Source: Hydractinia symbiolongicarpus (taxonomy: Eukaryota; Cnidaria; Hydrozoa; Anthoathecata; Hydractiniidae). From it: 64,000 nt of DNA. The notes beneath the pieces were generated by a model, which searched no databases, was not told the origin of the DNA, and was given only the letters and a program-made list of their open reading frames with translations. Location of the stretch: positions 23,971,501 through 24,035,500 of the forward strand of contig NC_079881.1 in assembly GCF_029227915.1 (NCBI RefSeq), given 5' to 3'. This document shows, in pieces, positions 14,851 to 29,120 of this stretch. The position numbers and the translations under genes were made by a program. Numbering within the stretch: position 1 is the first letter of the stretch; every line of letters starts with the position of its first letter.

Positions 14851-17800
14851 AATGTGATAAATGAACCAATTGGACTCCAAGAAATAACATTCTTCTTAAA
14901 TTGACATGATTGTGGGAACTCACCGATTACACTGGACCCCGTGGTAACGCTTCATTTGAAAATTTAGATAAATTAGTCAATTTTACTGTGGGACCAATCC
15001 CAGCCGTTAGGGCGCACTGAAGATATAGAGAAAGTTTCAAAAACTCCATTTCATTGACTTTCTAACAGTGTCAATCCGTTTGAGTTACAACAGTTGCGTC
15101 ACATATTCGAACCAACCTGTATTGAGCGATAGTATTCGGAAATTACTAGGTTGCATCGCTTTTTACAGTGAAACGTTTGACTGTGGGACTTAATTGAACT
15201 GACTTTGGACTTTGACCTTATAAATGTGATCAATGAGCCAGTTTGACTGCAAGAAATAACATTCTTATTAATTTGACATGATTGCTGGAACTCAGCGATT
15301 ACACTGGGCGTTGTGGTAGCGTTTTATTTAAAAATTAAGATAAATAAGTCTTTTTTTACTGTGGGACCAATCCTAGCCGTTAGTTCGCGCTGAAGAAATA
15401 GAGACAGTTTCAATAACTACATTTCATTGACTTTCTAACGGTGTCAATCCGTTTGAGTTGCAACAGTTACGTCACGTATTCGTACCAACATGTATTTAGT
15501 GATTTTCTTCCGATATTACTAAGTTGTATTGCTTTTAACAGTGAAACGATTGACTGTGGGAATTAATTGAACTGATTCTGGACTGTGACCTTATTAATGT
15601 GATAAATGAGCCAATTAGACTCCAAGAAATAACATTCTTCTTAAATTGACATGATTGTGGGAACTCACCGATTACACTGGACCATGTGGTAGCGCTTCAT
15701 TTAAAAATTTAGTTAAATTGGTCAATTTTACTGTGGGACCAATCCTAGCCGTTAGCGCGCACTGAAGATATAGAGAAAGTTTCAAAAACTCTATTTCATT
15801 GACTTTCTAACAGTGTCAATCCGTTTGAGTTACAACAGTAGCGTCACATATTCGAACCAACCTGTATTTAGCGATAGTATTCGGAAATTACTAGGTTGTA
15901 TCGCTTTTAACAGTGAAACGATTGACTGTGGGAGTTAATTGAACTGATTTTGGACTGTGACCTTATAAGTGTGAAAGTGAGACAATTGGACTTTAAGAAA
16001 TAAGATTCTTTTTAATTTGACATGATTGCCGAAACTCAGCGATTACATTGGCGCTGTGGTAGCGTTTCATTTAAAAATTAAGATAAAAAATTCAGTTTTT
16101 ACTGTGGGACCAATCCTAGCCGTTAGCGCGCTGAAGAAATAGAGAAAGTTTCAAATACTACATTTCACTGACTTTCTGACGGTGTCAGTTCGTTTAAGTT
16201 ACAACGGCTGGGTCACATATTCGTACCAACATGTATTTAACGATATTTTTCGGATATTAGTAGGTTGCATCGCTTTTAACAGTGAAACGATTGACTCTGG
16301 GACTTAATTGAACTGATTTTGGACTGTGACCCTATAAATGTTATAGGTGAGACAATTGGACTCCAAGAAATAACATTCTTCTTAATTTGACATGATTGTG
16401 GGAACTCACCGATTACACTGGACCCCGTGGTAGCGCTTAATATTAAAATTTAGATAAATCAGTCATTTTTACTGTGGGACCAATGCTAGCCGTTAGCGCG
16501 CGCTGAAGATATAGAGACAGTTTCAAAAACTCCATTTCATTGACTTTCTAACAGTGTCAATCCGTTTGAGTTACGACGGTTGCGTCACATATTCGTACCA
16601 ACATGTATTTAGCGATAGTATTCGGATATTACTAGGTTGCATCGCTTTTAACAGTGAAACGATTGACTGTGGGAGTTAATTGTACTGATTTTGGACTGTG
16701 ACCTTATAAGTGTGAAAGTGAGACAATTGGACTTTAAGAAATAACATTCTTTTTAATTTGACATGATTGCCGAAACTCAGCGATTACATTGGCGCTGTGG
16801 TAGCGATTCATTTAAAAATTAAGATAAAAAATACAGTTTTTACTGTGGGACCAATCCTAGCCGTTAGCGCGCTGAAGAAATAGAGACAGTTTCAAATACT
16901 ACATTTCACTGACTTTCTGACGGTGTCAGTTCGTTTAAGTTACAACGGCTGGGTCACATATTCGTACCAACATGTATTTAACGATATTTTTCTGATATTA
17001 CTAGGTTGCATCGCTTTTAACAGTGAAACGATTGACTCTGGGACTTAATTGAACTGATTTTGGACTGTGACCCTATAAATGTGATAAATGCGCCAGTTTG
17101 ACTACAAGAAACAACATTCTTATTAATCTGACATGATTGCTGGAACTCAGCGATTACACTGGGCGCTGCAGTAGCGTTTTATTTAAAATTTAAGATAAAT
17201 AAGTCTTATTTACTGTGGTACCAATCCTAGCCGTTAGTTCGCACTGAAGAAATAGAGATAGTTTCAAAAACTACATTTCATTGACTTTCTAACGGTGTCG
17301 ATCCGTTTGAGTTACAACAGTTACGTCACATATTCGTACCAACATGTATTTAGTGATTTTCTTCCGATATTACTAGGTTGCATCGCTTTTAACAGTGAAA
17401 CGATTGACTCTGGGACTTAATTGAACTGATTTTGGACTGTGATCCTATAAATGTTATAGGTGAGACAATTGGACTCCAAGAAATAACATTCTTCTTAATT
17501 TAACATGATTGTGGGAACTCACCGATTACACTGGACCCCGTGGTAGCGCTTAATATTAAAATTTAGATAAATCAGTCATTTTTACTGTGGGACCAATCCT
17601 AGCCGTTAGCGCGCGCTGAAGATATATAGACACTTTCAAAAACTCCATTTCATTGACTTTCTAACAGTGTCAATCCGTTTGAGTTACAACGGTTGCGTCG
17701 CATATTCGTACCAACCTGTATTTAGCGATAGTATTCGGAAATTACTAGGTTGCATCGCTTTTAACAGTGAAACATTTGACTGTGGGATTAATTGAACTGA

Positions 17801-18345
17801 CTTTGGACAATGACCTTATAAATGTGATAAATGCGCCAGTTTGACTACAAGAAACAACATTCTTATTAATCTGACATGATTGCTGGAACTCAGCGATTAC
17901 ACTGGGCGCTGCAGTAGCGTTTTATTTAAAATTTAAGATAAATAAGTCTTATTTACTGTGGTACCAATCCTAGCCGTTAGTTCGCGCTAAAGAAATAGAG
18001 ACAGTTTCAAAAACTACATTTCATTGACTTTCTAACGCTGTCAATCCGGTTGAGTTACGACGGTTGCGTCACATATTCGTACCAACATGTATTTAGCGAT
18101 AGTATTCGGATATTACTAGGTTGCATCGCTTTTAACAGTGAAACGTTTTACTGTGGGACTTAATTGAACTGACCTTGGACTTTGACCTTGTAAATGTGAT
18201 AAATGAGCCAGTTTGACTCCAAGAAATAACATTCTTCTTAATTTGACATGATTGTAGTAACTCGCCGATTACACTGGACCCCGTGGTAGCGCTTTATTTA
18301 AAAATTTAGAAAAATCAGTCAATTTTACTGTGGGATCAATCCTAG

Positions 18346-21300
18346 CCGTTAGCGCGCGCTGAAGAAATAGAGACAGTTTCAAAAACTACATTTCATTGAC
18401 TTTCTAACGGTGTCAATTCGGTTGAGTTACAACGGTTGCGTCACATATTCGTACCAACATGTATTTAAGGATATTTTTCCGCTATTACTAGGTTGCATCG
18501 CTTTTAACAGTGAAACGATTGACTGTGGGAGTTAATTGAACTGATTTTGGACTGTGACCTTATAAGTGTGAAAGTGAGACAATTGGACTTTAAGAAATAA
18601 CATTCTTTTTAATTTGACATGATTGCCGAAACTCAGCGATTACATTGGCGCTGTGGTAGCGATTCATTTAAAAATTAAGATAAAAAATTCAGTTTTTACT
18701 GTGGGACCAATCCTAGCCGTTAGCGCGCTGAAGAAATAGAGATAGTTTCAAAAACTACATTTCATTGACTTTTTAACGGTGTCGATCCGTTTGAGTTACA
18801 ACAGTTACGTCACATATTCGTACCAACATGTATTTAGTGATTTCCTTCCGATATTACTAGGTTGCATCGCTTTTAACAGTGAAACGATTGACTCTGGGAC
18901 TTAATTGAATTGATTTTGGACTGTGATCCTATAAATGTTATAGGTGAGACAATTGGACTCCAAGAAATAACATTCTTCTTAATTTGACATGATTGTGGGA
19001 ACTCACCGATTACACTGGACCCCGTGGTAGCGCTTAATATTAAAATTTAGATAAATCAGTCATTTTTACTGTGGGACCAATCCTAGCCGTTAGCGCGCGC
19101 TGAAAATATATAGACAGTTTCAAAAACTCCATTTCATTGACTTTCTAACAGTGTCAATCCGTTTGAGTTACAACGGTTGCGTCACATATTCGTACCAACC
19201 TGTATTTAGCGATAGTATTCGGAAATTACTAGGTTGCATCGCTTTTAACAGTGAAACATTTGACTGTGGGATTAATTGAACTGACTTTGGACAATGACCT
19301 TATAAATGTGATAAATGCGCCAGTTTGACTACAAGAAACAACATTCTTATTAATCTGACATGATTGCTGGAACTCAGCGATTACACTGGGCGCTGCAGTA
19401 GCGTTTTATTTAAAATTTAAGATAAATAAGTCTTATTTACTGTGGTACCAATCCTAGCCGTTAGCGCGCGCTGAAGATATAGAGACAGTTTCAAAAACTC
19501 CATTTCATTGACTTTCTAACAGTGTCAATCCGTTTGAGTTACAACGGTTGCGTCACATATTCGTACCAACCTGTATTTAGCAATAGTATTCGGAAATAAC
19601 TAGGTTGCATCGCTTTTAACAGTGAAACATTTGACTGTGGGATTAATTGAACTGACTTTGGACTATGACCTTATAAATGTGATAAATGCGCCAGTTTGAC
19701 TACAAGAAACAACATTCTTATTAATCTGACATGATTGCTGGAACTCAGCGATTACACTGGGCGCTGCAGTAGCGTTTTATTTAAAATTTAAGATAAATAA
19801 GTCTTATTTACTGTGGTACCAATCCTAGCCGTTAGTTCGCGCTGAAGAAATAGAGACAGTTTCAAAAACTACATTTCATTGACTTTCTAACGGTGTCAAT
19901 CCGGTTGAGTTACAACGGTTGCGTCACATATTCGTACCAACATGTATTTAAGGATATTTTTCCGCTATTACTAGGTTGCATCGCTTTTAACAGTGAAACG
20001 ATTGACTGTGGGAGTTAATTGAACTGATTTTGGACTGTGACCTTATAAGTGTGAAAGTGAGACAATTGGACTTTAAGAAATAACATTCTTTTTAATTTGA
20101 CATGATTGCCGAAACTCAGCGATTACATTGGCGCTGTGGTAGCGATTCATTTAAAAATTAAGATAAAAAATTCAGTTTTTACTGTGGGACCAATCCTAGC
20201 CGTTAGCGCGCTGAAGAAATAGAGATAGTTTCAAAAACTACATTTCATTGACTTTCTAACGGTGTCGATCCGTTTGAGTTACAACAGTTACGTCACATAT
20301 TCGTACCAACATGTATTTAGTGATTTCCTTCCGATATTACTAGGTTGCATCGCTTTTAACAGTGAAACGATTGACTCTGGGACTTAATTGAATTGATTTT
20401 GGACTGTGATCCTATAAATGTTATAGGTGAGACAATTGGACTCCAAGAAATAACATTCTTCTTAATTTCACATGATTGTGGGAACTCACCGATTACACTG
20501 GACCCCGTGGTAGCGCTTAATATTAAAATTTAGATAAATCAGTCATTTTTACTGTGGGACCAATCCTAGCCGTTAGCGCGCGCTGAAAATATATAGACAG
20601 TTTCAAAAACTCCATTTCATTGACTTTCTAACAGTGTCAATCCGTTTGAGTTACAACGGTTGCGTCACATATTCGTACCAACCTGTATTTAGCGATAGTA
20701 TTCGGAAATTACTAGGTTGCATCGCTTTTAACAGTGAAACATTTGACTGTGGGATTAATTGAACTGACTTTGGACAATGACCTTATAAATGTGATAAATG
20801 CGCCAGTTTGACTACAAGAAACAACATTCTTATTAATCTGACATGATTGCTGGAACTCAGCGATTACACTGGGCGCTGCAGTAGCGTTTTATTTAAAATT
20901 TAAGATAAATAAGTCTTATTTACTGTGGTACCAATCCTAGCCGTTAGCGCGCGCTGAAGATATAGAGACAGTTTCAAAAACTCCATTTCATTGACTTTCT
21001 AACAGTGTCAATCCGTTTGAGTTACAACGGTTGCGTCAAATATTCGTACCAACCTGTATTTAGCAATAGTATTCGGAAATAACTAGGTTGCATCGCTTTT
21101 AACAGTGAAACATTTGACTGTGGGATTAATTGAACTGACTTTGGACTATGACCTTATAAATGTGATAAATGCGCCAGTTTGACTACAAGAAACAACATTC
21201 TTATTAATCTGACATGATTGCTGGAACTCAGCGATTACACTGGGCGCTGCAGTAGCGTTTTATTTAAAATTTAAGATAAATAAGTCTTATTTACTGTGGT

Positions 21301-21380
21301 ACCAATCCTAGCCGTTAGTTCGCGCTGAAGAAATAGAGACAGTTTCAAAAACTACATTTCATTGACTTTCTAACGGTGTC
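18346..21380. repeat. Tandem tetramer higher-order repeat (2 x ~1483 bp)
   Basis: Two adjacent four-monomer units. GTATTTAAGGATATTTTTCC occurs at 18461 and 19944, an offset of 1483 bp. The rare TTAGTGATTTCCTTCCG, CTGAAAATATATAGACAG and GGAAATAACTAGG variants follow at the same spacing in both units. Similarity ends near 21380, where the second copy switches from CCGGTTGAG to CCGTTTGAG. A related segment returns at a 10-monomer offset (CTGAAAATATATAGACAG at 20583 and 24297). Confidence 0.85.
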
Positions 21381-21699
21381 AATCCGTTTGAGTTACAACA
21401 GTTACGTCACATATTCGTACCAACATGTATTTAGTGATTTTCTTCCGATATTACTAGGTTGCATCGCTTTTAACAGTGAAACGATTGACTCTGGGACTTA
21501 ATTGAACTGATTTTGGACTGTGACCTTGTAAATGTGATAAATGAGGCAGTTTGACTCCAAGAAATAACTTCTTCTTAATTTGACATGATTGTAGTAACTC
21601 GCCGATTACACTGGACCCCGTGGTAGCGCTTTATTTAAAAATTTAGAAAAATCAGTCAATTTTACTGTGGGATCAATCCTAGCCGTTAGCGCGCGCTGA

Positions 21700-22560
21700 A
21701 GATATATAGACACTTTCAAAAACTCCATTTCATTGACTTTCTAACAGTGTCAATCCGTTTGAGTTACAACGGTTGCGTCGCATATTCGTACCAACCTGTA
21801 TTTAGCGATAGTATTCGGAAATTACTAGGTTGCATCGCTTTTAACAGTGAAACATTTGACTGTGGGATTAATTGAACTGACTTTGGACAATGACCTTATA
21901 AATGTGATAAATGCGCCAGTTTGACTACAAGAAACAACATTCTTATTAATCTGACATGATTGCTGGAACTCAGCGATTACACTGGGCGCTGCAGTAGCGT
22001 TTTATTTAAAATTTAAGATAAATAAGTCTTTTTTACTGTGGTACCAATCCTAGCCGTTAGTTCGCGCTAAAGAAATAGAGACAGTTTCAAAAACTACATT
22101 TCATTGACTTTCTAACGCTGTCAATCCGGTTGAGTTACGACGGTTGCGTCACATATTCGTACCAACATGTATTTAGCGATAGTATTCGGATATTACTAGG
22201 TTGCATCGCTTTTAACAGTGAAACGTTTTACTGTGGGACTTAATTGAACTGACCTTGGACTTTGACCTTGTAAATGTGATAAATGAGCCAGTTTGACTCC
22301 AAGAAATAACATTCTTCTTAATTTGACATGATTGTAGTAACTCGCCGATTACACTGGACCCCGTGGTAGCGCTTTATTTAAAAATTTAGAAAAATCAGTC
22401 AATTTTACTGTGGGATCAATCCTAGCCGTTAGCGCGCGCTGAAGAAATAGAGACAGTTTCAAAAACTACATTTCATTGACTTTCTAACGGTGTCAATCCG
22501 GTTGAGTTACAACGGTTGCGTCACATATTCGTACCAACATGTATTTAAGGATATTTTTCC
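21700..22560. repeat. Higher-order repeat block matching 17620-18480 (11-monomer offset)
   Basis: From about 21700 to 22560 the sequence follows 17620-18480 almost base for base at an offset of 4080 bp (11 monomers). Both contain GATATATAGACACTTTC and CGTCGCATATTCG, both rare in the array. The two copies diverge at CGCTATTAC against CGATATTAC near 22560. Confidence 0.85.
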
Positions 22561-25500
22561 GATATTACTAGGTTGCATCGCTTTTAACAGTGAAACGATT
22601 GACTCTGGGACTTAATTGAACTGATTTTGGACTGTGACCCTATAAATGTTATAGGTGAGACAATTGTACTCCAAGAAATAACATTCTTCTTAATTTGACA
22701 TGATTGTGGGAACTCACCGATTACACTGGACCCCGTGGTAGCGCTTAATATTAAAATTTAGATAAATCAGTCATTTTTACTGTGGGACCAATCTTAGCCG
22801 TTAGCTCGCGCTGAAGATATATAGACAGTTTCAAAAATTCCATTTCATTGACTTTCTAACAGTGTCAATCCGTTTGAGTTACAACGGTTGCGTCACATAT
22901 TCGTACCAACCTGTATTTAGCGATAGTATTCGGAGATTACTAGGTTGCATCGCTTTTAACAGTGAAACATTTGACTGTGGGATTAATTGAACTGACTTTG
23001 GACAATGACCTTATAAATGTGATAAATGCGCCAGTTTGACTACAAGAAACAACATTCTTATTAATCTGACATGATTGCTGGAACTCAGCGATTACACTGG
23101 GCGCTGCAGTAGCGTTTTATTTAAAATTTAAGATAAATAAGTCTTATTTACTGTGGTACCAATCCTAGCCGTTAGTTCGCGCTAAAGAAATAGAGACAGT
23201 TTCAAAAACTACATTTCATTGACTTTCTAACGCTGTCAATCCGGTTGAGTTACGACGGTTGCGTCACATATTCGTACCAACATGTATTTAGCGATAGTAT
23301 TCGGATATTACTAAGTTGCATCGCCTTTAACAGTGAAACGTTTTACTGTGGGACTTAATTGAACTGACCTTGGACTTTGACCTTGTAAATGTGATAAATG
23401 AGCCAGTTTGACTCCAAGAAATAAAATTCTTCTTAATTTGACATGATTGTAGTAACTCGCCGATTACACTGGACCCCGTGGTAGCGCTTTATTTAAAAAT
23501 TTAGAAAAATCAGTCATTTTTACTGTGGAACCAATCCTAGCCGTTAGCGCGCGCTGAAGATATAGAGACAGTTTCAAAAACTCCATTTCATTGACTTTCT
23601 AACAGTGTCAATCCGTTTGAGTTACAACGGTTGCGTCACATATTCGTACCAACCTGTATTTAGCGATAGTATTCGGAAATTACTAGGTTGCATCGCTTTT
23701 AACAGTGAAACATTTGACTGTGGGATTAATTGAACTGACTTTGGACTATGACCTTATAAATGTGATAAATGCGCCAGTTTGACTACAAGAAACAACATTC
23801 TTATTAATCTGACATGATTGCTGGAACTCAGCGATTACACTGGGCGCTGCAGTAGCGTTTTATTTAAAATTTAAGATAAATAAGTCTTATTTACTGTGGT
23901 ACCAATCCTAGCCGTTAGTTCGCGCTGAAGAAATAGAGATAGTTTCAAAAACTACATTTCATTGACTTTCTAACGGTGTCGATCCGTTTGAGTTACAACA
24001 GTTACGTCACATATTCGTACCAACATGTATTTAGTGATTTTCTTCCGATATTACTAGGTTGCATCGCTTTTAACAGTGAAACGATTGACTCTGGGACTTA
24101 ATTGAACTGATTTTGGACTGTGACCCTATAAATGTTATAGGTGAGACAATTGGACTCCAAGAAATAACAGTCTTATTAATTTGACATGATTGTGGGAACT
24201 CACCGATTACACTGGACCCCGTGGTAGCGCTTAATATTAAAATTTAGATAAATCAGTCATTTTTACTGTGGGACCAATCCTAGCCGTTAGCGCGCGCTGA
24301 AAATATATAGACAGTTTCAGAAACTCCATTTCATTGACTTTCTAACAGTGTCAATCCGTTTGAGTTACAACGGTTGCGTCACATATTCGTACCAACCTGT
24401 ATTTAGCGATAGTATTCGGAAATTACTAGGTTGCATCGCTTTTAACAGTGAAACATTTGACTGTGGGATTAATTGAACTGACTTTGGACAATGACCTTAT
24501 AAATGTGATAAATGCGCCAGTTTGACTTCAAGAAACAACATTCTTATTAATCTGACACGATTGCTGGAACTCAGCGATTACACTGGGCGCTGCAGTAGCG
24601 TTTTATTTAAAATTTAAGATAAATAAGTCTTATTTACTGTGGTACCAATCCTAGCCGTTAGCGCGCGCTGAAGATATAGAGACAGTTTCAAAAACTCCAT
24701 TTCATTGACTTTATAACAGTGTCAATCCGTTTGAGTTACAACGGTTGCGTCACATATTCGTACCAACCTGTATTTAGCGATAGTATTCGGAAATAACTAG
24801 GTTGCATCGCTTTTAACAGTGAAACATTTGACTGTGGGATTAATTGAACTGACTTTGGACTATGACCTTATAAATGTGATAAATGCGCCAGTTTGACTAC
24901 AAGAAACAACATTCTTATTAATCTGACATGATTGCTGGAACTCAGCGATTACACTGGGCGCTGCAGCAGCGTTTTATTTAAAATTTAAGATAAATAAGTC
25001 TTATTTACTGTGGTACCAATCCTAGCCATTATTTCGCGCTGAAGAAATAGAGACAGTTTCAAAAACTACATTTCATTGACTTTCTAACGGTGTCAATCCG
25101 TTTGAGTTACAACAGTTACGTCACATATTCGTACCAACATGTATTTAGTGATTTTCTTCCGATATTACTAGGTTGCATCGCTTTTAACAGTGAAACGATT
25201 GACTCTGGGACTTAATTGAACTGATTTTGGACTGTGACCCTATAAATGTTATAGGTGAGACAATTGGACTCCAAGAAATAACATTCTTCTTAATTTGACA
25301 TGATTGTGGGAACTCACCGATTACACTGGACCCCGTGGTAGCGCTTAATATTAAAATTTAGATAAATCAGTCATTTTTACTGTGGGACCAATCCTAGCCG
25401 TTAGCTCGCGCTGAAGATATATAGACAGTTTCAAAAATTCCATTTCATTGACTTTCTAACAGTGTCAATCCGTTTGAGTTACAACGGTTGCGTCACATAT

Positions 25501-26899
25501 TCGTACCAACCTGTATTTAGCGATAGTATTCGGAGATTACTAGGTTACATCGCTTTTAACAGTGAAACATTTGACTGTGAGATTAATTGATCTGACTTTG
25601 GACAATGACCTTATAAATGTGATAAATGCGCCAGTTTGACTACAAGAAACAACATTCTTATTAATCTGACATGATTGCTGGAACTCAGCGATTACACTGG
25701 GCGCTGCGGTAGCGTTTTATTTAAAATTTAAGATAAATAAGTCTTATTTACTGTGGTACCAATCCTAGCCGTTAGTTCGCGCTAAAGAAATAGAGACAGT
25801 TTCAAAAACTTCATTTCATTGACTTTCTAACGCTGTCAATCCGGTTGAGTTACGACGGTTGCGTCACATATTCGTACCAACATGTATTTAGCGATAGTAT
25901 TCGGATATTACTAGGTTGCATCGCCTTTAACAGTGAAACGTTTTACTGTGGGACTTAATTGAACTGACCTTGGACTTTGACCTTGTAAATGTGATAAATG
26001 AGCCAGTTTGACTCCAAGAAATAAAATTCTTCTTAATTTGACATGATTGTAGTAACTCGCCGATTACACTGGACCCCGTGGTAGCGCTTTATTTAAAAAT
26101 TTAGAAAAATCAGTCAATTTTACTGTGGGATCAATCCTAGCCGTTAGCGCGCGCTGAAGAAATAGAGACAGTTTCAAAAACTACATTTCATTGACTTTCT
26201 AACGGTGTCAATCCGGTTGAGTTACAACGGTTGCGTCACATATTCGTACCAACATGTATTTAAGGATATTTTTCCGCTATTACTAGGTTGCATCGCTTTT
26301 AACAGTGAAACGATTGACTGTGGGAGTTAATTGAACTGATTTTGGACTGTGACCTTATAAGTGTGAAAGTGAGACAATTGGACTTTAAGAAATAACATTC
26401 TTTTTAATTTGACATGATTGCCGAAACTCAGCGATTACATTGGCGCTGTGGTAGCGATTCATTTAAAAATTAAGAAAAAAAATTCAGTTTTTACTGTGGG
26501 ACCAATCCTAGCCGTTAGCGCGCTGAAGAAATAGAGACAGTTTCAAATACTACATTTCCCTGACTTTCTGACGGTGTCAGTTCGTTTAAGTTACAACGGC
26601 TGGGTCACATAATCGTACCAACATATATTTAACGCTATTTTTCTGATATTACTAGGTTGCATCGCTTTTAACAGTGAAACATTTGACTGTGGGATTAATT
26701 GAACTGACTTTGGACAATGACCTTATAAATGTGATAAATGCGCCAGTTTGACTACAAGAAAAAACATTCTTATTAATCTGACATGATTGCTGGAACTCAG
26801 CGATTACACTGGGCGCTGCAGTAGCGTTTTATTTAAAATTTAAGATAAATAAGTCTTATTTACTGTGGTACCAATCCTAGCCGTTAGTTCGCGCTGAAG

Positions 26900-29120
26900 A
26901 AATAGAGATAGTTTCAAAAACTACATTTCATTGACTTTCTAACGGTGTCGATCCGTTTGAGTTACAACAGTTACGTCACATATTCGTACCAACATGTATT
27001 TAGTGATTTTCTTCCGATATTACTAGGTTGCATCGCTTTTAAGAGTGAAACGATTGACTCTGGGACTTAATTGAACTGATTTTGGACTATGACCCTATAA
27101 ATGTTATAGGTGAGACAATTGGACTCCAAGAAATAACATTCTTCTTAATTTGACATGATTGTGGGAACTCACCGATTACACTGGACCCCGTGGTAGCGCT
27201 TAATATTAAAATTTAGATAAATCAGTCATTTTTACTGTGGGACCAATCCTAGCCGTTAGCGCGCGCTGAAGATATATAGACAGTTTCAAAAACTCTATTT
27301 CATTGACTTTCTAACAGTGTCAATCCGTTTAAGTTACAACGGTTGCGTCACATATTCGTACCAACCTGTATTTAGCGATAGTATTCGGAAATTACTAGGT
27401 TGCATCGCTTTTAACAGTGAAACATTTGACTGTGGGATTAATTGAACTGACTTTAGACAATGACCTTATAACTGTGATAAATGCGCCAGTTTGACTACAA
27501 GAAACAACATTCTTATTAATCTGACATGATTGCTGGAACTCAGCGATTACACTGGGCGCTGCAGTAGCGTTTTATTTAAAATTTAAGATAAATAAGTCTT
27601 ATTTACTGTGGTACCAATCCTAGCCGTTAGTTCTCGCTAAAGAAATAGAGACAGTTTCAAAAACTACATTTCATTGACTTTGTAACGCTGTCAATCCGGT
27701 TGAGTTACGACGGTTGCGTCACATATTCGTACCAACATGTATTTAGCGATAGTATTCGGATATTACTAGGTTGCATCGCTTTTAACAGTGAAACGTTTTA
27801 CTGTGGGACTTAATTGAACTGACCTTGGATTTTGACCTTGTAAATGTGATAAATGAGCCAGTTTGACTACAAGAAAAACATTCTTCTTAATTCGACATGA
27901 TTGCTGGAACTCAGCGGTTACACTGGGCGCTGCAGTAGCGTTTTATTTAAAATTTAAGATAAATAAGTCTTATTTACTGTGGTACCAATCCTAGCCGTTA
28001 GTTCGCGCTGAAGAAATAGAGATAGTTTCAAAAACTACATTTCATTGACTTTCTAACGGTGTCGATCCGTTAGAGTTACAACAGTTACGTCACATATTCG
28101 TACCAACATGTATTTAGTGATTTTCTTCCGATATTACTAGGTTGCATCGCTTTTAAGAGTGAAACGATTGACTCTGGGACTTAATTGAACTGATTTTGGA
28201 CTATGACCCTATAAATGTTATAGGTGAGACAATTGGACTCCAAGAAATAACATTCTTCTTAATTTGACATGATTGTGGGAACTCACCGATTACACTGGAC
28301 CCCGTGGTAGCGCTTAATATTAAAATTTAGATAAATCAGTCATTTTTACTGTGGGACCAATCCTAGCCGTTAGCGCGCGCTGAAGATATATAGACAGTTT
28401 CAAAAACTCCATTTCATTTACTTTCTAACAGTGTCAATCCGTTTAAGTTACAACGGTTGCGTCACATATTCGTACCAACCTGTATTTAGCGATAGTATTC
28501 GGAAATTACTAGGTTGCATCGCTTTTAACAGTGAAACATTTGACTGTGGGATTAATTGAACTGACTTTAGACAATGACCTTATAACTGTGATAAATGCGC
28601 CAGTTTGACTACAAGAAACAACATTCTTATTAATCTGTCATGATTGCTGGAACTCAGCGATTACACTGGGCGCTGCAGTAGCGTTTTATTTAAAATTTAA
28701 GATAAATAAGTCTTATTTACTGTGGTACCAATCCTAGCCGTTAGTTCTCGCTAAAGAAATAGAGACAGTTTCAAAAACTACATTTCATTGACTTTCTAAC
28801 GGGGTCAATCCGGTTGAGTTACGACGGTTGCGTCACATATTCGTACCAACATGTATTTAGCGATAGTATTCGGATATTACTAGGTTGCATCGCTTTTAAC
28901 AGTGAAACGTTTGACTGTGGGACTTAATTGAACTGACCTTGGACTTTGACCTTGTAAATGTGATAAATGAGCCAGTTTGACTACAAGAAATAACATTCTT
29001 CTTAATCTGTGATGATTGCTGGAACTCAGCTTTTACACTGGGCGCTGTGGTAGCGTTTGATTTAAAAAGTAGGATAGATAAGTCTTTTTTACTGTGGGAC
29101 CTATCCTAGCCGTTAGTTCG
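26900..29120. repeat. Tandem trimer higher-order repeat (2 x ~1114 bp)
   Basis: A three-monomer unit repeated twice. The rare TTTTAAGAGTGAAACG is in both units, ACTATGACCC falls at 27086 and 28200 (offset 1114 bp), and GTTCTCGCTAAAGAAATAG is shared. The second copy differs at scattered single bases. Confidence 0.8.
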
